A DNA stretch of 64,000 nucleotides, taken from contig NZ_VWXI01000008.1 in the NCBI RefSeq assembly GCF_011752525.1, positions 169,439-233,438 of the forward strand, written 5' to 3'. A program made the translations under genes and the position numbers. Each line of letters opens with the position of its first letter. Position 1 is the stretch's first letter. This document shows positions 48,767 through 57,506 of this stretch, in pieces. This DNA comes from Pantoea sp. Cy-639 (GTDB taxonomy: Bacteria; Pseudomonadota; Gammaproteobacteria; Pseudomonadales; Pseudomonadaceae). Below the pieces are notes generated by a model, which was not told where the DNA came from, searched no databases, and was given only the letters and a program-made list of their open reading frames with translations.

Positions 48767-49381
48767 TCAGACCACCTTGTTGCGCTTGGCGAGATCGACC
48801 ATCTCCACCAACGACTCGGCCTTGAGTTTCTCCAGGATCCGCCCGCGATAGGTACTGATGGTCTTGGCGCTGAGGTTCATCTGTTCGCCGATCAGCTTGT
48901 TGCTCTGTCCGCAACTGAGCCTTCGCAACACTTCCACCTCTCGGTTGGAGAGACTGTGCAGGCGGTCGTTCTCGCTTTCCAGGGTATTGCTGTTGACGGC
49001 CATCTGCGGGAAGGTCGAATAACCCTTGACCAGCGCCTTGAGGGCAAATAGCAGGGCATCGAGGTCTTCGTCCTTGTTGACGAAGGCGCTGATACCGGCA
49101 TCCATGCAGCGACGCACGTAGAGATCGGCGGGTTGCCCGGTAAGGACCATGATCCGCGGGGCCGGCTGGAGCAGCTTCAGGCGCTTGATCACTTCCATGC
49201 CGTCCAGGTCAGGCAGTCCGATGTCGAGAATCACCACCTCGGCCTTGGTCTGTTCGGCAAGGCGCGCGGCTTCCTTGCCCTTGCCGGTCTCACCGACCAC
49301 GGTGAAGCGCTCACTCTCGAGCAGCATGCGCACGGCCAGCCGAACAATGTGATGATCATCGACCAACAACACAGATGTCAT
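48767..49381 (-). CDS. NarL/RocA-type response regulator
   Basis: 204 residues: receiver with the phospho-acceptor Asp in VVILDIGLPDLDG (about 54) and the acidic pair VDDHH, then a LuxR-type helix-turn-helix (LSNREVEVLRRLSCGQSNKLIGEQMNLSAKTISTYRGRILEKLKAESL). The size and motifs match the EvgA/RocA/BvgA partners of unorthodox sensors. It is first in the two-gene operon; the sensor starts three bases after its stop. Target genes are unknown; fimbrial, adhesin or efflux genes are typical. Confidence 0.9.
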   Translation of the reverse strand: MTSVLLVDDHHIVRLAVRMLLESERFTVVGETGKGKEAARLAEQTKAEVVILDIGLPDLDGMEVIKRLKLLQPAPRIMVLTGQPADLYVRRCMDAGISAFVNKDEDLDALLFALKALVKGYSTFPQMAVNSNTLESENDRLHSLSNREVEVLRRLSCGQSNKLIGEQMNLSAKTISTYRGRILEKLKAESLVEMVDLAKRNKVV

Positions 49382-49587
49382 TCGGTAACTCCTGTCGATA
49401 GGGGCCCGCGCCCTGTCTTGGGTGCTGGAGAGAGCGGCGGGCCTGGTAGGCAGGCGCGCACCTTACGAGGATTCAGGATCCTTGGTAATAGGCGAGTATA
49501 GGTGTGTTGAAAAGGCGCGGATACTTTGTTGAAAAGTCCTACAAGGAAGAAAAGCGCGTGCCTCCACGAAAGCCTCTGGCACAGGCC
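49382..49587. other. Intergenic region upstream of the response regulator
   Basis: About 200 bases between the regulator start and the end of the DUF1272 gene. A relatively AT-rich part (49490-49560, GTGTTGAAAAGG and similar) is a plausible promoter area for the regulator-sensor operon. No gene seen. Confidence 0.4.
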
Positions 49588-49830
49588 TTAGCCGCAGGAC
49601 TGGTGTTTTTTCAGTACCCGCTGGGTAGTGGCAGGGTTGTTCTTCAAGGCCTGCCCGGAACGGGGTGGACGGGGGCTCAGCCGACCACCGCAATTGGGGC
49701 ACTGGTCGTGGAAATGCTGGTCGTTGCAGGCTCGACAGAACGTGCACTCGAACGAGCAGATCAAGGCATCCGGGCTATCGCCCGGCAGGTCGACGTCGCA
49801 GCATTCGCAGTTGGGCCGTAGTTCGAGCAT
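49588..49830 (-). CDS. DUF1272 zinc-ribbon-like small protein
   Basis: 80 residues. Rich in Cys pairs and triplets (NCECCDVDLPGD, CSFECTFCRACND, CPNCGGRL), the DUF1272 pattern, which should bind zinc. The start MLELRPNCECC is the family start and follows GGAG nine bases away; an ATG at 49845 would add five residues. Function unknown. It lies at the downstream edge of the cobalamin genes but probably is not part of them. Confidence 0.85.
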   Translation of the reverse strand: MLELRPNCECCDVDLPGDSPDALICSFECTFCRACNDQHFHDQCPNCGGRLSPRPPRSGQALKNNPATTQRVLKKHQSCG

Positions 49831-49894
49831 GAGCGTGATCTCCATCCAGGGATGGCCGCAGTGTGCTACGGGGCACGCTCCTGCGGCAATCCTG

Positions 49895-50647
49895 TCAGTC
49901 GCCGCGCCGGTAGAGATGGGCGTGGCCGGCACGGTACAACGCCGAGTCGGCGAACGGCGCATCGCCCAGGACATGTCCGACCAGGATCAGCGCCGTGCGC
50001 CGGAAGCCCTTGGCTGCCACCTGCTCGACGATGCTCTCCAAAGTGCCCCTGGCCCAGTCCTGGTCCGGCCAGGTGGCCCGGTGCACCACGGCTATCGGGC
50101 AGTCGGCACCATAATGTGGCAGCAGTTCGGCGACGATGCGTTCAAGGTGGCGGACGCCCAGGTGAATGGCCAGCGTGCTGCCGTGGCGGGCCAGGTCGGC
50201 GAGCTGCTCACCCGGTGGCATTGGTGAACTGTCGCCATAACGGGTGAGGATGACTGTCTGCGCCACGTCCGGCAGGGTCAGCTCGCAGCCGAGCAATGCG
50301 GCACTGGCGGCGGTGGCGGTGACACCGGGGACGATCTGGTAGTCGATGCCCAGCGCGCGCAGGTGGCGGATCTGCTCGCCGATCGCGCCGTAGAGACTGG
50401 GATCGCCGCTGTGCACCCGGGCCACATCCAGGCCCTGGGCATGGGCCTCGCGCATCGCCTCGACGATCTGTTCGAGGTGCAGCTCGGCACTGTTGATCAC
50501 ATGCTGTGCGTTGTGGCCTTCGAGCACGGCCGGTGGAACCAGCGAGCCGGCATAGATGATCACCGGGCACTGGCGGATCAGGCGCTGGCCCTTGACCGTG
50601 ATCAGCTCGGGATCGCCGGGGCCGGCACCGATGAAATAGACCGTCAT
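49895..50647 (-). CDS. cobM: Precorrin-4 C11-methyltransferase CobM
   Basis: 250 residues. The SAM-dependent uroporphyrin-type methyltransferase signature opens the protein (VYFIGAGPGDPELITVKG), with VHSGDPSLYGAI, VPGVTATAASAALLG and the closing block ALILVGHVLG. It methylates C-11 of precorrin-4 in the aerobic B12 pathway. Last gene of the leftward cbtB-cbtA-cobE-cobM set controlled by a cobalamin riboswitch; 29 bases from cobE. Confidence 0.93.
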   Translation of the reverse strand: MTVYFIGAGPGDPELITVKGQRLIRQCPVIIYAGSLVPPAVLEGHNAQHVINSAELHLEQIVEAMREAHAQGLDVARVHSGDPSLYGAIGEQIRHLRALGIDYQIVPGVTATAASAALLGCELTLPDVAQTVILTRYGDSSPMPPGEQLADLARHGSTLAIHLGVRHLERIVAELLPHYGADCPIAVVHRATWPDQDWARGTLESIVEQVAAKGFRRTALILVGHVLGDAPFADSALYRAGHAHLYRRGD

Positions 50648-50676
50648 GGGGGTTCCTTGCAGGTAAAAAGGACGGA

Positions 50677-51087
50677 TTATCCGCCACTGGCCAGCGCCAG
50701 GGTAGCGCCGCCGAGAATGCGCCGTGGCACGTACAGGCGCGGTTGGCTGCAGGTGCGGCCCGCCAGCGCCAGAGCGGCGCTTTCAGCGACGCCCCAGCAA
50801 CCGGTCTGGGCGAAGACCGTGGCCGAGCGCTGGCTGAGCAGCGGCTCGAAGTCGAGCAGTTGCTCGGCCTCGAAGCACACCAGTGGCAGATCGAGGCGTT
50901 CGGCCAGGGCCAGCAGTCCGGGCTCACGCGCCTTCGGCGCGATGCTGGCGATGCCACGCAGGGCGCTCAGCGGTATTCCCTGGTCAGTCAGGGTCCGGCG
51001 CAGGAGGACCGCCAGGGTCTCGACCGGGCAACCGCGGCGACAGCCAAGGCCGGCGTACAGTGCCGACCGAGGAGAGTGGGTGGACAT
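50677..51087 (-). CDS. cobE: CobE / CbiG C-terminal-type cobalamin biosynthesis protein
   Basis: 136 residues, matching the small CobE/CbiG-C family: YAGLGCRRGCPVETLAVLL near the N-terminus, ASIAPKAREPGLLALAERL, and VAESAALALAG near the end. It assists ring contraction or precorrin handling in aerobic B12 synthesis; its exact role is still unclear in the family. Its ATG shares a base with the cbtA stop (TGATG), so translation is coupled. Confidence 0.88.
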   Translation of the reverse strand: MSTHSPRSALYAGLGCRRGCPVETLAVLLRRTLTDQGIPLSALRGIASIAPKAREPGLLALAERLDLPLVCFEAEQLLDFEPLLSQRSATVFAQTGCWGVAESAALALAGRTCSQPRLYVPRRILGGATLALASGG

Positions 51088-51776
51088 CAAGCCTGGCCGG
51101 CGCGGCGGTAAAGCCAGGCGCTGAGCAGACCCAGGGCCAGCCAGAAGGCGGCGTTGGTCAGCCATGAGGCGATCTTGAACTGGGTCGCCAGGGCTTCTGG
51201 CGCCAGGCTTTCATGCACCGCAGGCTGTGGCGCGCCGATCAGGTGAGGCGTGACCAGCAGGGCTGCGCCGAGCACCTTGAACAGCCAGTGGCGGGCGAAC
51301 ACCAGCAAGGCCAGGCCGGCGGCGCTGGCAGCGGCGGTGCCGATCCACCAGGTCTGGCGCTGGCCGAGGTCGGCCGCCGCGGTGCCGGGCAGCTCCGGCG
51401 GCAGGCCCAGGGTCGGCGCCAGGCAGAACACGGCGAAGCCGGCCAGGCCCCATAGCGCTCCGGCAGCCACTCGGCCAGGCTCGCGCAGGCTGTACAGCGC
51501 GGCAAGGATCAGGGCGAAGCCCACGGCCACCACCAGATTGCCACCCGTGGTGGAGAGCACCCGCTGCCAACCGTCCTCAGGCGCCCAGGCTTCGGCACTG
51601 TGTTCATGCGCGGCGGCGCCCTCGGCATGCTCATGCTGCTCGATGGCGGGGGCCGCGCTTTCATAGGTTTCTGCCTGCAGGATCAGCGGGGCCACCCAGA
51701 AACTCTGCAGCAGGGTCAGCAGCAGGGCCGCGAGCAACCCGCTGAAGCCCGCGGTGCGGGCGATGCGTGTGATCAT
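51087..51776 (-). CDS. cbtA: Predicted cobalt transporter subunit CbtA
   Basis: 229 residues with five to six membrane helices. A His-rich periplasmic loop (QHEHAEGAAAHEHSAEAW) follows the first helix, as expected for metal capture. CbtA/CbtB pairs are predicted B12-regulated cobalt transporters. It starts 10 bases after cbtB. The ATG at 51776 (MITRIARTAG) is the family start. Confidence 0.9.
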   Translation of the reverse strand: MITRIARTAGFSGLLAALLLTLLQSFWVAPLILQAETYESAAPAIEQHEHAEGAAAHEHSAEAWAPEDGWQRVLSTTGGNLVVAVGFALILAALYSLREPGRVAAGALWGLAGFAVFCLAPTLGLPPELPGTAAADLGQRQTWWIGTAAASAAGLALLVFARHWLFKVLGAALLVTPHLIGAPQPAVHESLAPEALATQFKIASWLTNAAFWLALGLLSAWLYRRAGQA

Positions 51777-51786
51777 TCGAGTGCTC

Positions 51787-51972
51787 TCAGTGGCAGGGGA
51801 AGGCGGCGCTGTGGCGGGTGTCGTGGGCGGCGTTGTGGACCGCCTCGATGTGCGAGAAACCGGCGAAGTAGACCAGGCATAACCCCAGCAGGCTGGCCCC
51901 GATGGCGATGACCAGGCGCTGGCTGAGCGTGACGGGTGTGGTGAGGCTGTGCTTGGCACTGGTGACTGGCAT
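51787..51972 (-). CDS. cbtB: Predicted cobalt transporter subunit CbtB
   Basis: 61 residues: one membrane helix (RLVIAIGASLLGLCLVYFAG) and the conserved His-rich tail (HNAAHDTRHSAAFPCH) of CbtB. The ATG at 51972 follows AGAGGAAC. First gene behind the minus-strand cobalamin riboswitch, so it should be switched off by adenosylcobalamin and allow cobalt uptake when B12 is scarce. Confidence 0.92.
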   Translation of the reverse strand: MPVTSAKHSLTTPVTLSQRLVIAIGASLLGLCLVYFAGFSHIEAVHNAAHDTRHSAAFPCH

Positions 51973-52082
51973 GACGCGTTCCTCTGCTGCTTTTGTTGTG
52001 GCAACGGGCAAGCGCGACAGTCCCGGGCAAGGCTTGCCCAGGACAAACGACAGCGCCCGCCCACCGCGGGAGTGTAGATCAG

Positions 52083-52287
52083 GACGTCAGGCCGGTCTCC
52101 GGGCTGGCGAGAGGAGCAGGGCTCCCGTGACGGCGTCACCTTCCCATGCCGATCGAGCGGCACAGTGGTCAAGACGCTTCACTCGCTTACCGTTGCGGGG
52201 GCAGCACCGGCCTTGTTCGACCTCGCGCAGGGCGAAGCGCGACGCACCGGTTTCCCGTTTCACCCCCGAACGGGGGCACCTGGACGC
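52083..52287 (-). promoter_or_regulatory. Cobalamin riboswitch controlling cbtB-cbtA-cobE-cobM
   Basis: Minus-strand RNA contains the conserved cobalamin elements in order: GGTGCC near the 5' end, GGGAAACCGGTG, GCTGCCCCCGCAACGGTAAG, and the B12 box AGCCCGGAGACCGGCC (52090-52105). GCGTC / GACGT can close the outer stem. It ends about 110 bases before the cbtB start. Binding of adenosylcobalamin should repress the operon. Confidence 0.93.
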
Positions 52288-52386
52288 AATGCGCTAGCAG
52301 ATCATGGGGCAGAGGCGGCGTCAATCGCGCCGCAGCACCGGTCGGCCAGTTGACCGCACGCCAGGCACTGCGTAGCCTTGCCGCTT
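52288..52386. promoter_or_regulatory. Divergent promoter block between two cobalamin riboswitches
   Basis: Rightward candidate: TTGACC (52350-52355), 17 bases, TAGCCT (52373-52378), placing transcription start about at the riboswitch (52387). Leftward: TTGACG on the minus strand at 52319-52324 with no good -10. All RNA made in either direction begins with a riboswitch. Confidence 0.45.
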
Positions 52387-52556
52387 CGAGGTTCTCCGGC
52401 CCAGGCCGGAGCTAAGACGGGAACGCGGTACAAGCCGCGGCTGCCCCCGCAACTGTAAGCACCGTAACGGATCGGCACAGCCACTGCGTACGCGCGGGAA
52501 GGCGCCATCCCGCCAGCCATGCCGCTGGCACCGTGCAAGCCAGGAGACCTGCCTCG
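52387..52556 (+). promoter_or_regulatory. Cobalamin riboswitch controlling cobW-cobN-chlI-chlD
   Basis: Elements in order: closing stem CGAGG / CCTCG (52387-52391 and 52552-52556), CTAAGACGGGAACGCGGT, GCTGCCCCCGCAACTGTAAG, and the B12 box AGCCAGGAGACCTGCC (52538-52553). It lies 115 bases upstream of cobW. A shorter and differently folded copy than its minus-strand neighbour. Confidence 0.94.
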
Positions 52557-52671
52557 TCACGATTTCGACTTTCAACCGGGCGGGGTGATCCGGTGGCGAA
52601 CGCGCCCGGCCGCTCAGGCCCGAGGCTGGCGTCCCGCATGCCCGCGCCATTGCAGCCAAGGGCAACGCGAC

Positions 52672-53739
52672 ATGAAAACACTGGCCAAGCTCCCCGTCAC
52701 CATCGTCACCGGCTTCCTCGGCTCGGGCAAGACCACCTTGCTCCGGCATATGCTCGACAACGCCCAGGGCCGCCGCATCGCGGTGATCGTCAATGAATTC
52801 GGCGAACTGGGCATCGATGGCGAGATCCTCAAGCAATGCAGCATCGGCTGCACCGAGGAAGAAGCTGTCGGTCGGGTGTTCGAGCTGGCCAACGGTTGCC
52901 TGTGCTGCACCGTGCAGGAAGAGTTCTTCCCGGTGATGCGCGAGCTGGTGGCGCGTCGCGGCGACCTCGACCATATCCTCATCGAGACCAGTGGCCTGGC
53001 ACTGCCCAAGCCATTGGTACAGGCCTTCCAGTGGCCGGAAATCCGCAATGCCTGCACCGTCGATGCGGTGATCACCGTGGTCGACAGCCCGGCAGTGGCG
53101 GCCGGCACCTTCGCCGCCTACCCGGAGCAGGTCGATGCCCAGCGCAAGCTCGATCCCAACCTGGACCACGAGTCGCCGCTGCACGAACTGTTCGCCGACC
53201 AGTTGGCCAGCGCCGACTTGGTGGTGCTGAACAAGGCCGACCTGATCGACGCCGAGGGCCTGGCCAAGGTCCGTGCCGAAGTGGCCGAGGAACTGCCGCC
53301 GGCGGTCAAGGTGATCGAAGCCAGCAGCGGCCGCCTGCCGCTGGACGTGCTGCTGGGCGTGGGCGCCGAGTCAGAGGTGCACATCGATGGCCGCCGCACC
53401 CACCACGACTCGCACCATGATGGTGACGATCACGATGACCACGATCACGATGCCTTCGACTCGATCTCCATCGACCTGCCCGAGGCCGACGAAGGCCTGC
53501 TGCTGGACGCGCTCGCGCAACTGGTCACCGAGTTCGGCATCCTGCGCGCCAAGGGCTTCGCGGCAATCCCCGGCAAGCCGATGCGCTTGCTGATCCAGGG
53601 CGTGGGTACCCGTTTCGACAAGCACTTCGACCGCGCCTGGCGCAGCGGTGAGGCACGCATCACGCGCCTGGTGCTGATTGGCCAGGATCTCGATGCAGCC
53701 CAGCTGGAAGCGCGTCTGCGCCAGGCTCTGGGCGCCTGA
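52672..53739 (+). CDS. cobW: CobW, G3E-family GTPase metallochaperone for cobalamin synthesis
   Basis: 355 residues. Walker A GFLGSGKTTLL, the metal-binding CxCC motif (Cys76-Cys78-Cys79, GCLCCT), the NKAD GTP-specificity motif, and a His/Asp-rich metal loop (HHDSHHDGDDHDDHDHD, about 244-262), then the CobW C-terminal domain. CobW is thought to deliver Co2+ to the CobN chelatase. The ATG at 52672 follows CAAGGG. First gene behind the plus-strand riboswitch; cobN begins three bases after its stop. Confidence 0.95.
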   Translation: MKTLAKLPVTIVTGFLGSGKTTLLRHMLDNAQGRRIAVIVNEFGELGIDGEILKQCSIGCTEEEAVGRVFELANGCLCCTVQEEFFPVMRELVARRGDLDHILIETSGLALPKPLVQAFQWPEIRNACTVDAVITVVDSPAVAAGTFAAYPEQVDAQRKLDPNLDHESPLHELFADQLASADLVVLNKADLIDAEGLAKVRAEVAEELPPAVKVIEASSGRLPLDVLLGVGAESEVHIDGRRTHHDSHHDGDDHDDHDHDAFDSISIDLPEADEGLLLDALAQLVTEFGILRAKGFAAIPGKPMRLLIQGVGTRFDKHFDRAWRSGEARITRLVLIGQDLDAAQLEARLRQALGA

Positions 53740-53742
53740 CCG

Positions 53743-56700
53743 ATGCACCTGCTGCGGACCCAGCCCGGCGGCTTCGTGCCGGACGACAGCATCGCCGACC
53801 TCGGCCAGACACCCGCCGAACTGGTGATCCTCTGCAGCGGTGATTCGCACCTGGCACTGCTCGCCGATACCGCCGAGCAGTTGCCGGACGATTTTCCCAG
53901 CCTGCGCCTGGCCAATCCCATGCAGGTGCAGAACCATGCCTCGGTCGACCTCTATGTCGACCAGGTACTGCGCCATGCCAAGGTCATCCTGGTATCGCTG
54001 CACGGCGGCATCGGCTACTGGCGCTATGGCGTCGAGCAACTGGTGGAGCTGGCCCGCCAGGGCGTGCAACTGATCCTGGTGCCAGGTGACGACCGTCCCG
54101 ACCCCGAGCTCACTGAGCTTGGCTCGGTACGTGGCATGCAGGCCGAGCGCCTCTGGCACTACCTGCGCCAGGGCGGTCGGGCCAACGCCATCAATTTGTT
54201 CAACTGTCTGGCGAGCCAATGGCTGGGACGTGACTATGCCTGGGAAGAGCCCCAGCCACTGCCTCGCACCACGGTCTATCACCCAGGCAAGACGGCCAGC
54301 AGCCCCCAGGACTGGTACGCGGACTGGCATCCTGAGCAACCAGTGGCGCCTTTGCTGTTCTATCGTTCGCACCTGCAGGCGGCCAACACGGCCTTCATCG
54401 ATGTGTTCTGCCAGCGCCTGCAAGCCTGTGGCCTGAACCCGTTGCCGATCGCCGTGGCCAGCCTCAAGGAGCGTGGCTGCCTCGACCAGGTCGACGCCTG
54501 GCTCGACGAAGTGCAGGCCGAAGTGGTGATCAACACCACCGGCTTTGCCCTGTCCAGCCCCGAGCAACCGAACCTGCGCCCACTGCGCCGCGATGTCCCA
54601 GTGCTGCAGGCGATCTGTGCCCAGGACAACCAGCCAGGCTGGGAGCAGAGCGAGCAGGGGTTGGGTGCCCGTGACCTGGCCATGCACATTGCCCTGCCGG
54701 AGCTGGATGGGCGCATCATCACGCGCCCGGTCAGCTTCAAGGACCTGGCCTGGCGCAGCGAGCGCAGCCAGTCGGACGTGGTCTGCTACCGCGCCCACCC
54801 CGAGCGCATGGATTTTGTCGCCGAACTGGCGCGGCGCTGGGTCGAGCTGGCACGTCTGGACAACCAGGAAAAGCGCGTGGCGCTGGTGCTGGCCAACTAC
54901 CCGACCCGCGACGGGCGCATCGGCAATGGTGTCGGCCTGGATACCCCGGGCGCAGCGCTGAACATCCTGCAGGCGATGCAGGCGCAGGGCTATCCGGTGG
55001 CAGGGCTGCCTGACACTGGCAGCGAACTGATCCACCAGTTGCTGGGCGGGGTGACCAACGACCTGGACCACCTTGACCTGCGGCCCTGTGCCCAGAGCCT
55101 GGCCCTGGACGACTACCAGGCGGCGTTCGCCGCGCTGCCGGCTGCCAACCAGCGCGCCGTGCTCGAGCGCTGGGGCGCGCCGGAGCAGGACCCGATGTAT
55201 CGTGATGGCCGGCTGATGGTAGCCGGGCTGCGCTATGGGTTGACTTTTGTCGGTATCCAGCCGGCCCGTGGTTACCAGGTCGACCACAGTGCCGTGTACC
55301 ACGATCCGGACCTGGTTCCGCCCCATGGCTACCTGGCGTTTCACTTCTGGTTGCGCAACGGCTATGCCGCCGATGCGCTGATCCACGTCGGCAAGCATGG
55401 CAACCTCGAGTGGCTGCCGGGCAAAGGGGTCGGGTTGTCCGCCGAGTGCTGGCCGGATGCTCTGCTCGGACCGCTGCCGAACATCTACCCGTTCATCGTC
55501 AACGACCCGGGCGAGGGCGCCCAGGCCAAGCGGCGTACCCAGGCGGTGATCATCGACCACCTGATGCCACCATTGACCCGTGCCGAAACCTACGGCCCGC
55601 TGCGTCACCTGGAACAGCTGGCAGACGAATACTACGAGGCGCAACTGCTCGACCCGCGTCGCGCCCAGGAGTTGCAGCGCGACATCCTCGCGCTGCTCAA
55701 GGCCAACCATATCGACCGCGAGCTGGCGCTCGAAGGTCAACTGGATGACGCGGCGGTGTGGCTGCCCCGGCTGGACACCTACCTGTGCGACCTCAAGGAG
55801 TCGCAGATCCGCGATGGCTTGCACGTATTCGGCCAGTCCCCCGTGGGGCGATTGCGCAACGATACCCTGCTGGCCTTGCTACGGGTCGAGCGTGGCGACG
55901 GCAAGGGTGCCAACGCCAGTCTCATCCGCACCCTGGCCAAGGCCCTGTCGCTGGGCTTCGACCCGCTGGACTGCGACCTCGGCGAGGCATGGCAAGGACC
56001 ACGGCCGACTGTGTTGCAGGACATCGATGACAGCCTCTGGCGCACTACCGGCGATACCCGCGAGCGCCTTGAACTGTTGGCGGCACGCTTGATCGAGCAG
56101 GCGCTGCAGGCGCCTGTGGCATTGCCGGAGGCACCCTCCTGGCAGCCGGTAGGCGAAGTGCTACAGGCACTGGTCGAACAGGTTGCACCACAGCTGGATG
56201 CCTGTGGCGACGCCGAGATCGCCGGCCTGCTGGCTGCGCTGGCCGGTCGTTTCGTGCCGGCCGGGCCGAGCGGCGCGCCGAGCCGTGGACGCCTGGACGT
56301 GCTGCCGACCGGCCGCAATTTCTACACCGTCGATGTGCGCAACCTGCCCACTACCACGGCCTGGCGTCTGGGTTTCGCCTCGGCCAACCTGATACTCGAG
56401 CGCCACTTGCAGGATCATGGCGACCATCTGCGCCAACTGGGCCTTTCGGTATGGGGCACGGCGACCATGCGCACCGGCGGCGACGATATCGCCCAGGCCA
56501 TGGCGCTGATGGGCGTACGACCGGTATGGGCCAGCGCCAGCCAGCGGGTCGATGACTTCGAGATCCTGCCCCTGAGCCTGCTCGACCGGCCGCGGGTTGA
56601 CGTTACCCTGCGCGTCTCGGGGTTCTTCCGTGACGCTTTCGGCAACCTGATCCGCCTGTTCGACGCGGCGGTGCAGGCCGTGGCGGCGCTGGATGAGCCG

Positions 56701-57504
56701 GACGACCTCAATCCACTGGCCGCCCGTGTGCGTGCCGAGCGTCAGGCGTTGCTCGACGAAGGCCTGACGGCCGAGCAGGCTGCCCGGGAGGCCGGCTGGC
56801 GGGTGTTCGGCGCCAAGCCCGGCGCTTATGGCGCAGGTGTGCAGAATGCCATCGACGGCCGCCTCTGGCAGCGCCGTGAAGACCTTGCCGAGGTCTACCT
56901 CAACCATGGCGGTTATGCCTATGGCGCCACTGACGAAGGCACGCCGGCCCGCGCCCGTTTCGCCCAGCGCCTGAGCCAGGTGCAGGCGGTGCTGCAAAAC
57001 CAGGACAACCACGAGCACGACCTGCTCGACTCCAACGACTACTACCAGTTCCAGGGTGGCATGCTGGCCGCCGCCGAAACCTTGGCAAGCAGTACGCGGG
57101 CCAGTTACCACGGTGACCACAGCCAGGCCGATCGGCCACGCATCCGTACCCTGAAAGAAGAACTGAACCGGGTGATCCGCGCCCGTGCCCTCAACCCCAA
57201 GTGGATCGACGGCGCCAAGCGCCATGGCTACAAGGGCGCCTTCGAGCTGGCGGCCACGGTCGATAACCTGTTCGCTTTCGACGCGACCACCCACCTGATC
57301 GACGATCATCATTACCAAGGTCTGGCCGACGCCTACGTGCTCGACCCGGCGACCCGCGATTTCATGCGCGAGCACAACCCCGAGGCCCTGCGCGACCTGA
57401 CCGAGCGGCTGCTGGAAGCCCAGCAGCGCGGTTTGTGGCAGGAACCGGGCGACTACCGCGACAGCCTCGAGCAGCAGTTGCTCGAAGGCGAGGAAGACAG
57501 TTGA
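53743..57504 (+). CDS. cobN: Cobaltochelatase large subunit CobN
   Basis: 1253 residues, the usual CobN length. Seen: ANPMQVQNHASVDLYVDQVL near the N-terminus, VHGGIGYW-like SLHGGIGYW, DPDLVPPHGYLAFHFWL, the HVGKHGNLEWLPGKGVGLS block, and IDGAKRHGYKGAFELAATVD near the C-terminus. It inserts cobalt into hydrogenobyrinic acid a,c-diamide with ATP, using AAA+ partners. CobS/CobT genes are absent; ChlI- and ChlD-type genes follow directly instead. Confidence 0.95.
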   Translation: MHLLRTQPGGFVPDDSIADLGQTPAELVILCSGDSHLALLADTAEQLPDDFPSLRLANPMQVQNHASVDLYVDQVLRHAKVILVSLHGGIGYWRYGVEQLVELARQGVQLILVPGDDRPDPELTELGSVRGMQAERLWHYLRQGGRANAINLFNCLASQWLGRDYAWEEPQPLPRTTVYHPGKTASSPQDWYADWHPEQPVAPLLFYRSHLQAANTAFIDVFCQRLQACGLNPLPIAVASLKERGCLDQVDAWLDEVQAEVVINTTGFALSSPEQPNLRPLRRDVPVLQAICAQDNQPGWEQSEQGLGARDLAMHIALPELDGRIITRPVSFKDLAWRSERSQSDVVCYRAHPERMDFVAELARRWVELARLDNQEKRVALVLANYPTRDGRIGNGVGLDTPGAALNILQAMQAQGYPVAGLPDTGSELIHQLLGGVTNDLDHLDLRPCAQSLALDDYQAAFAALPAANQRAVLERWGAPEQDPMYRDGRLMVAGLRYGLTFVGIQPARGYQVDHSAVYHDPDLVPPHGYLAFHFWLRNGYAADALIHVGKHGNLEWLPGKGVGLSAECWPDALLGPLPNIYPFIVNDPGEGAQAKRRTQAVIIDHLMPPLTRAETYGPLRHLEQLADEYYEAQLLDPRRAQELQRDILALLKANHIDRELALEGQLDDAAVWLPRLDTYLCDLKESQIRDGLHVFGQSPVGRLRNDTLLALLRVERGDGKGANASLIRTLAKALSLGFDPLDCDLGEAWQGPRPTVLQDIDDSLWRTTGDTRERLELLAARLIEQALQAPVALPEAPSWQPVGEVLQALVEQVAPQLDACGDAEIAGLLAALAGRFVPAGPSGAPSRGRLDVLPTGRNFYTVDVRNLPTTTAWRLGFASANLILERHLQDHGDHLRQLGLSVWGTATMRTGGDDIAQAMALMGVRPVWASASQRVDDFEILPLSLLDRPRVDVTLRVSGFFRDAFGNLIRLFDAAVQAVAALDEPDDLNPLAARVRAERQALLDEGLTAEQAAREAGWRVFGAKPGAYGAGVQNAIDGRLWQRREDLAEVYLNHGGYAYGATDEGTPARARFAQRLSQVQAVLQNQDNHEHDLLDSNDYYQFQGGMLAAAETLASSTRASYHGDHSQADRPRIRTLKEELNRVIRARALNPKWIDGAKRHGYKGAFELAATVDNLFAFDATTHLIDDHHYQGLADAYVLDPATRDFMREHNPEALRDLTERLLEAQQRGLWQEPGDYRDSLEQQLLEGEEDS

Positions 57505-57506
57505 AC

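Noticed and set aside
53371..55824. 817-codon open frame on the minus strand, antisense to cobW/cobN
   Set aside because: High-GC codon bias of cobN leaves the opposite frame open; no domain, ribosome site or signal is visible and cobN is certain.
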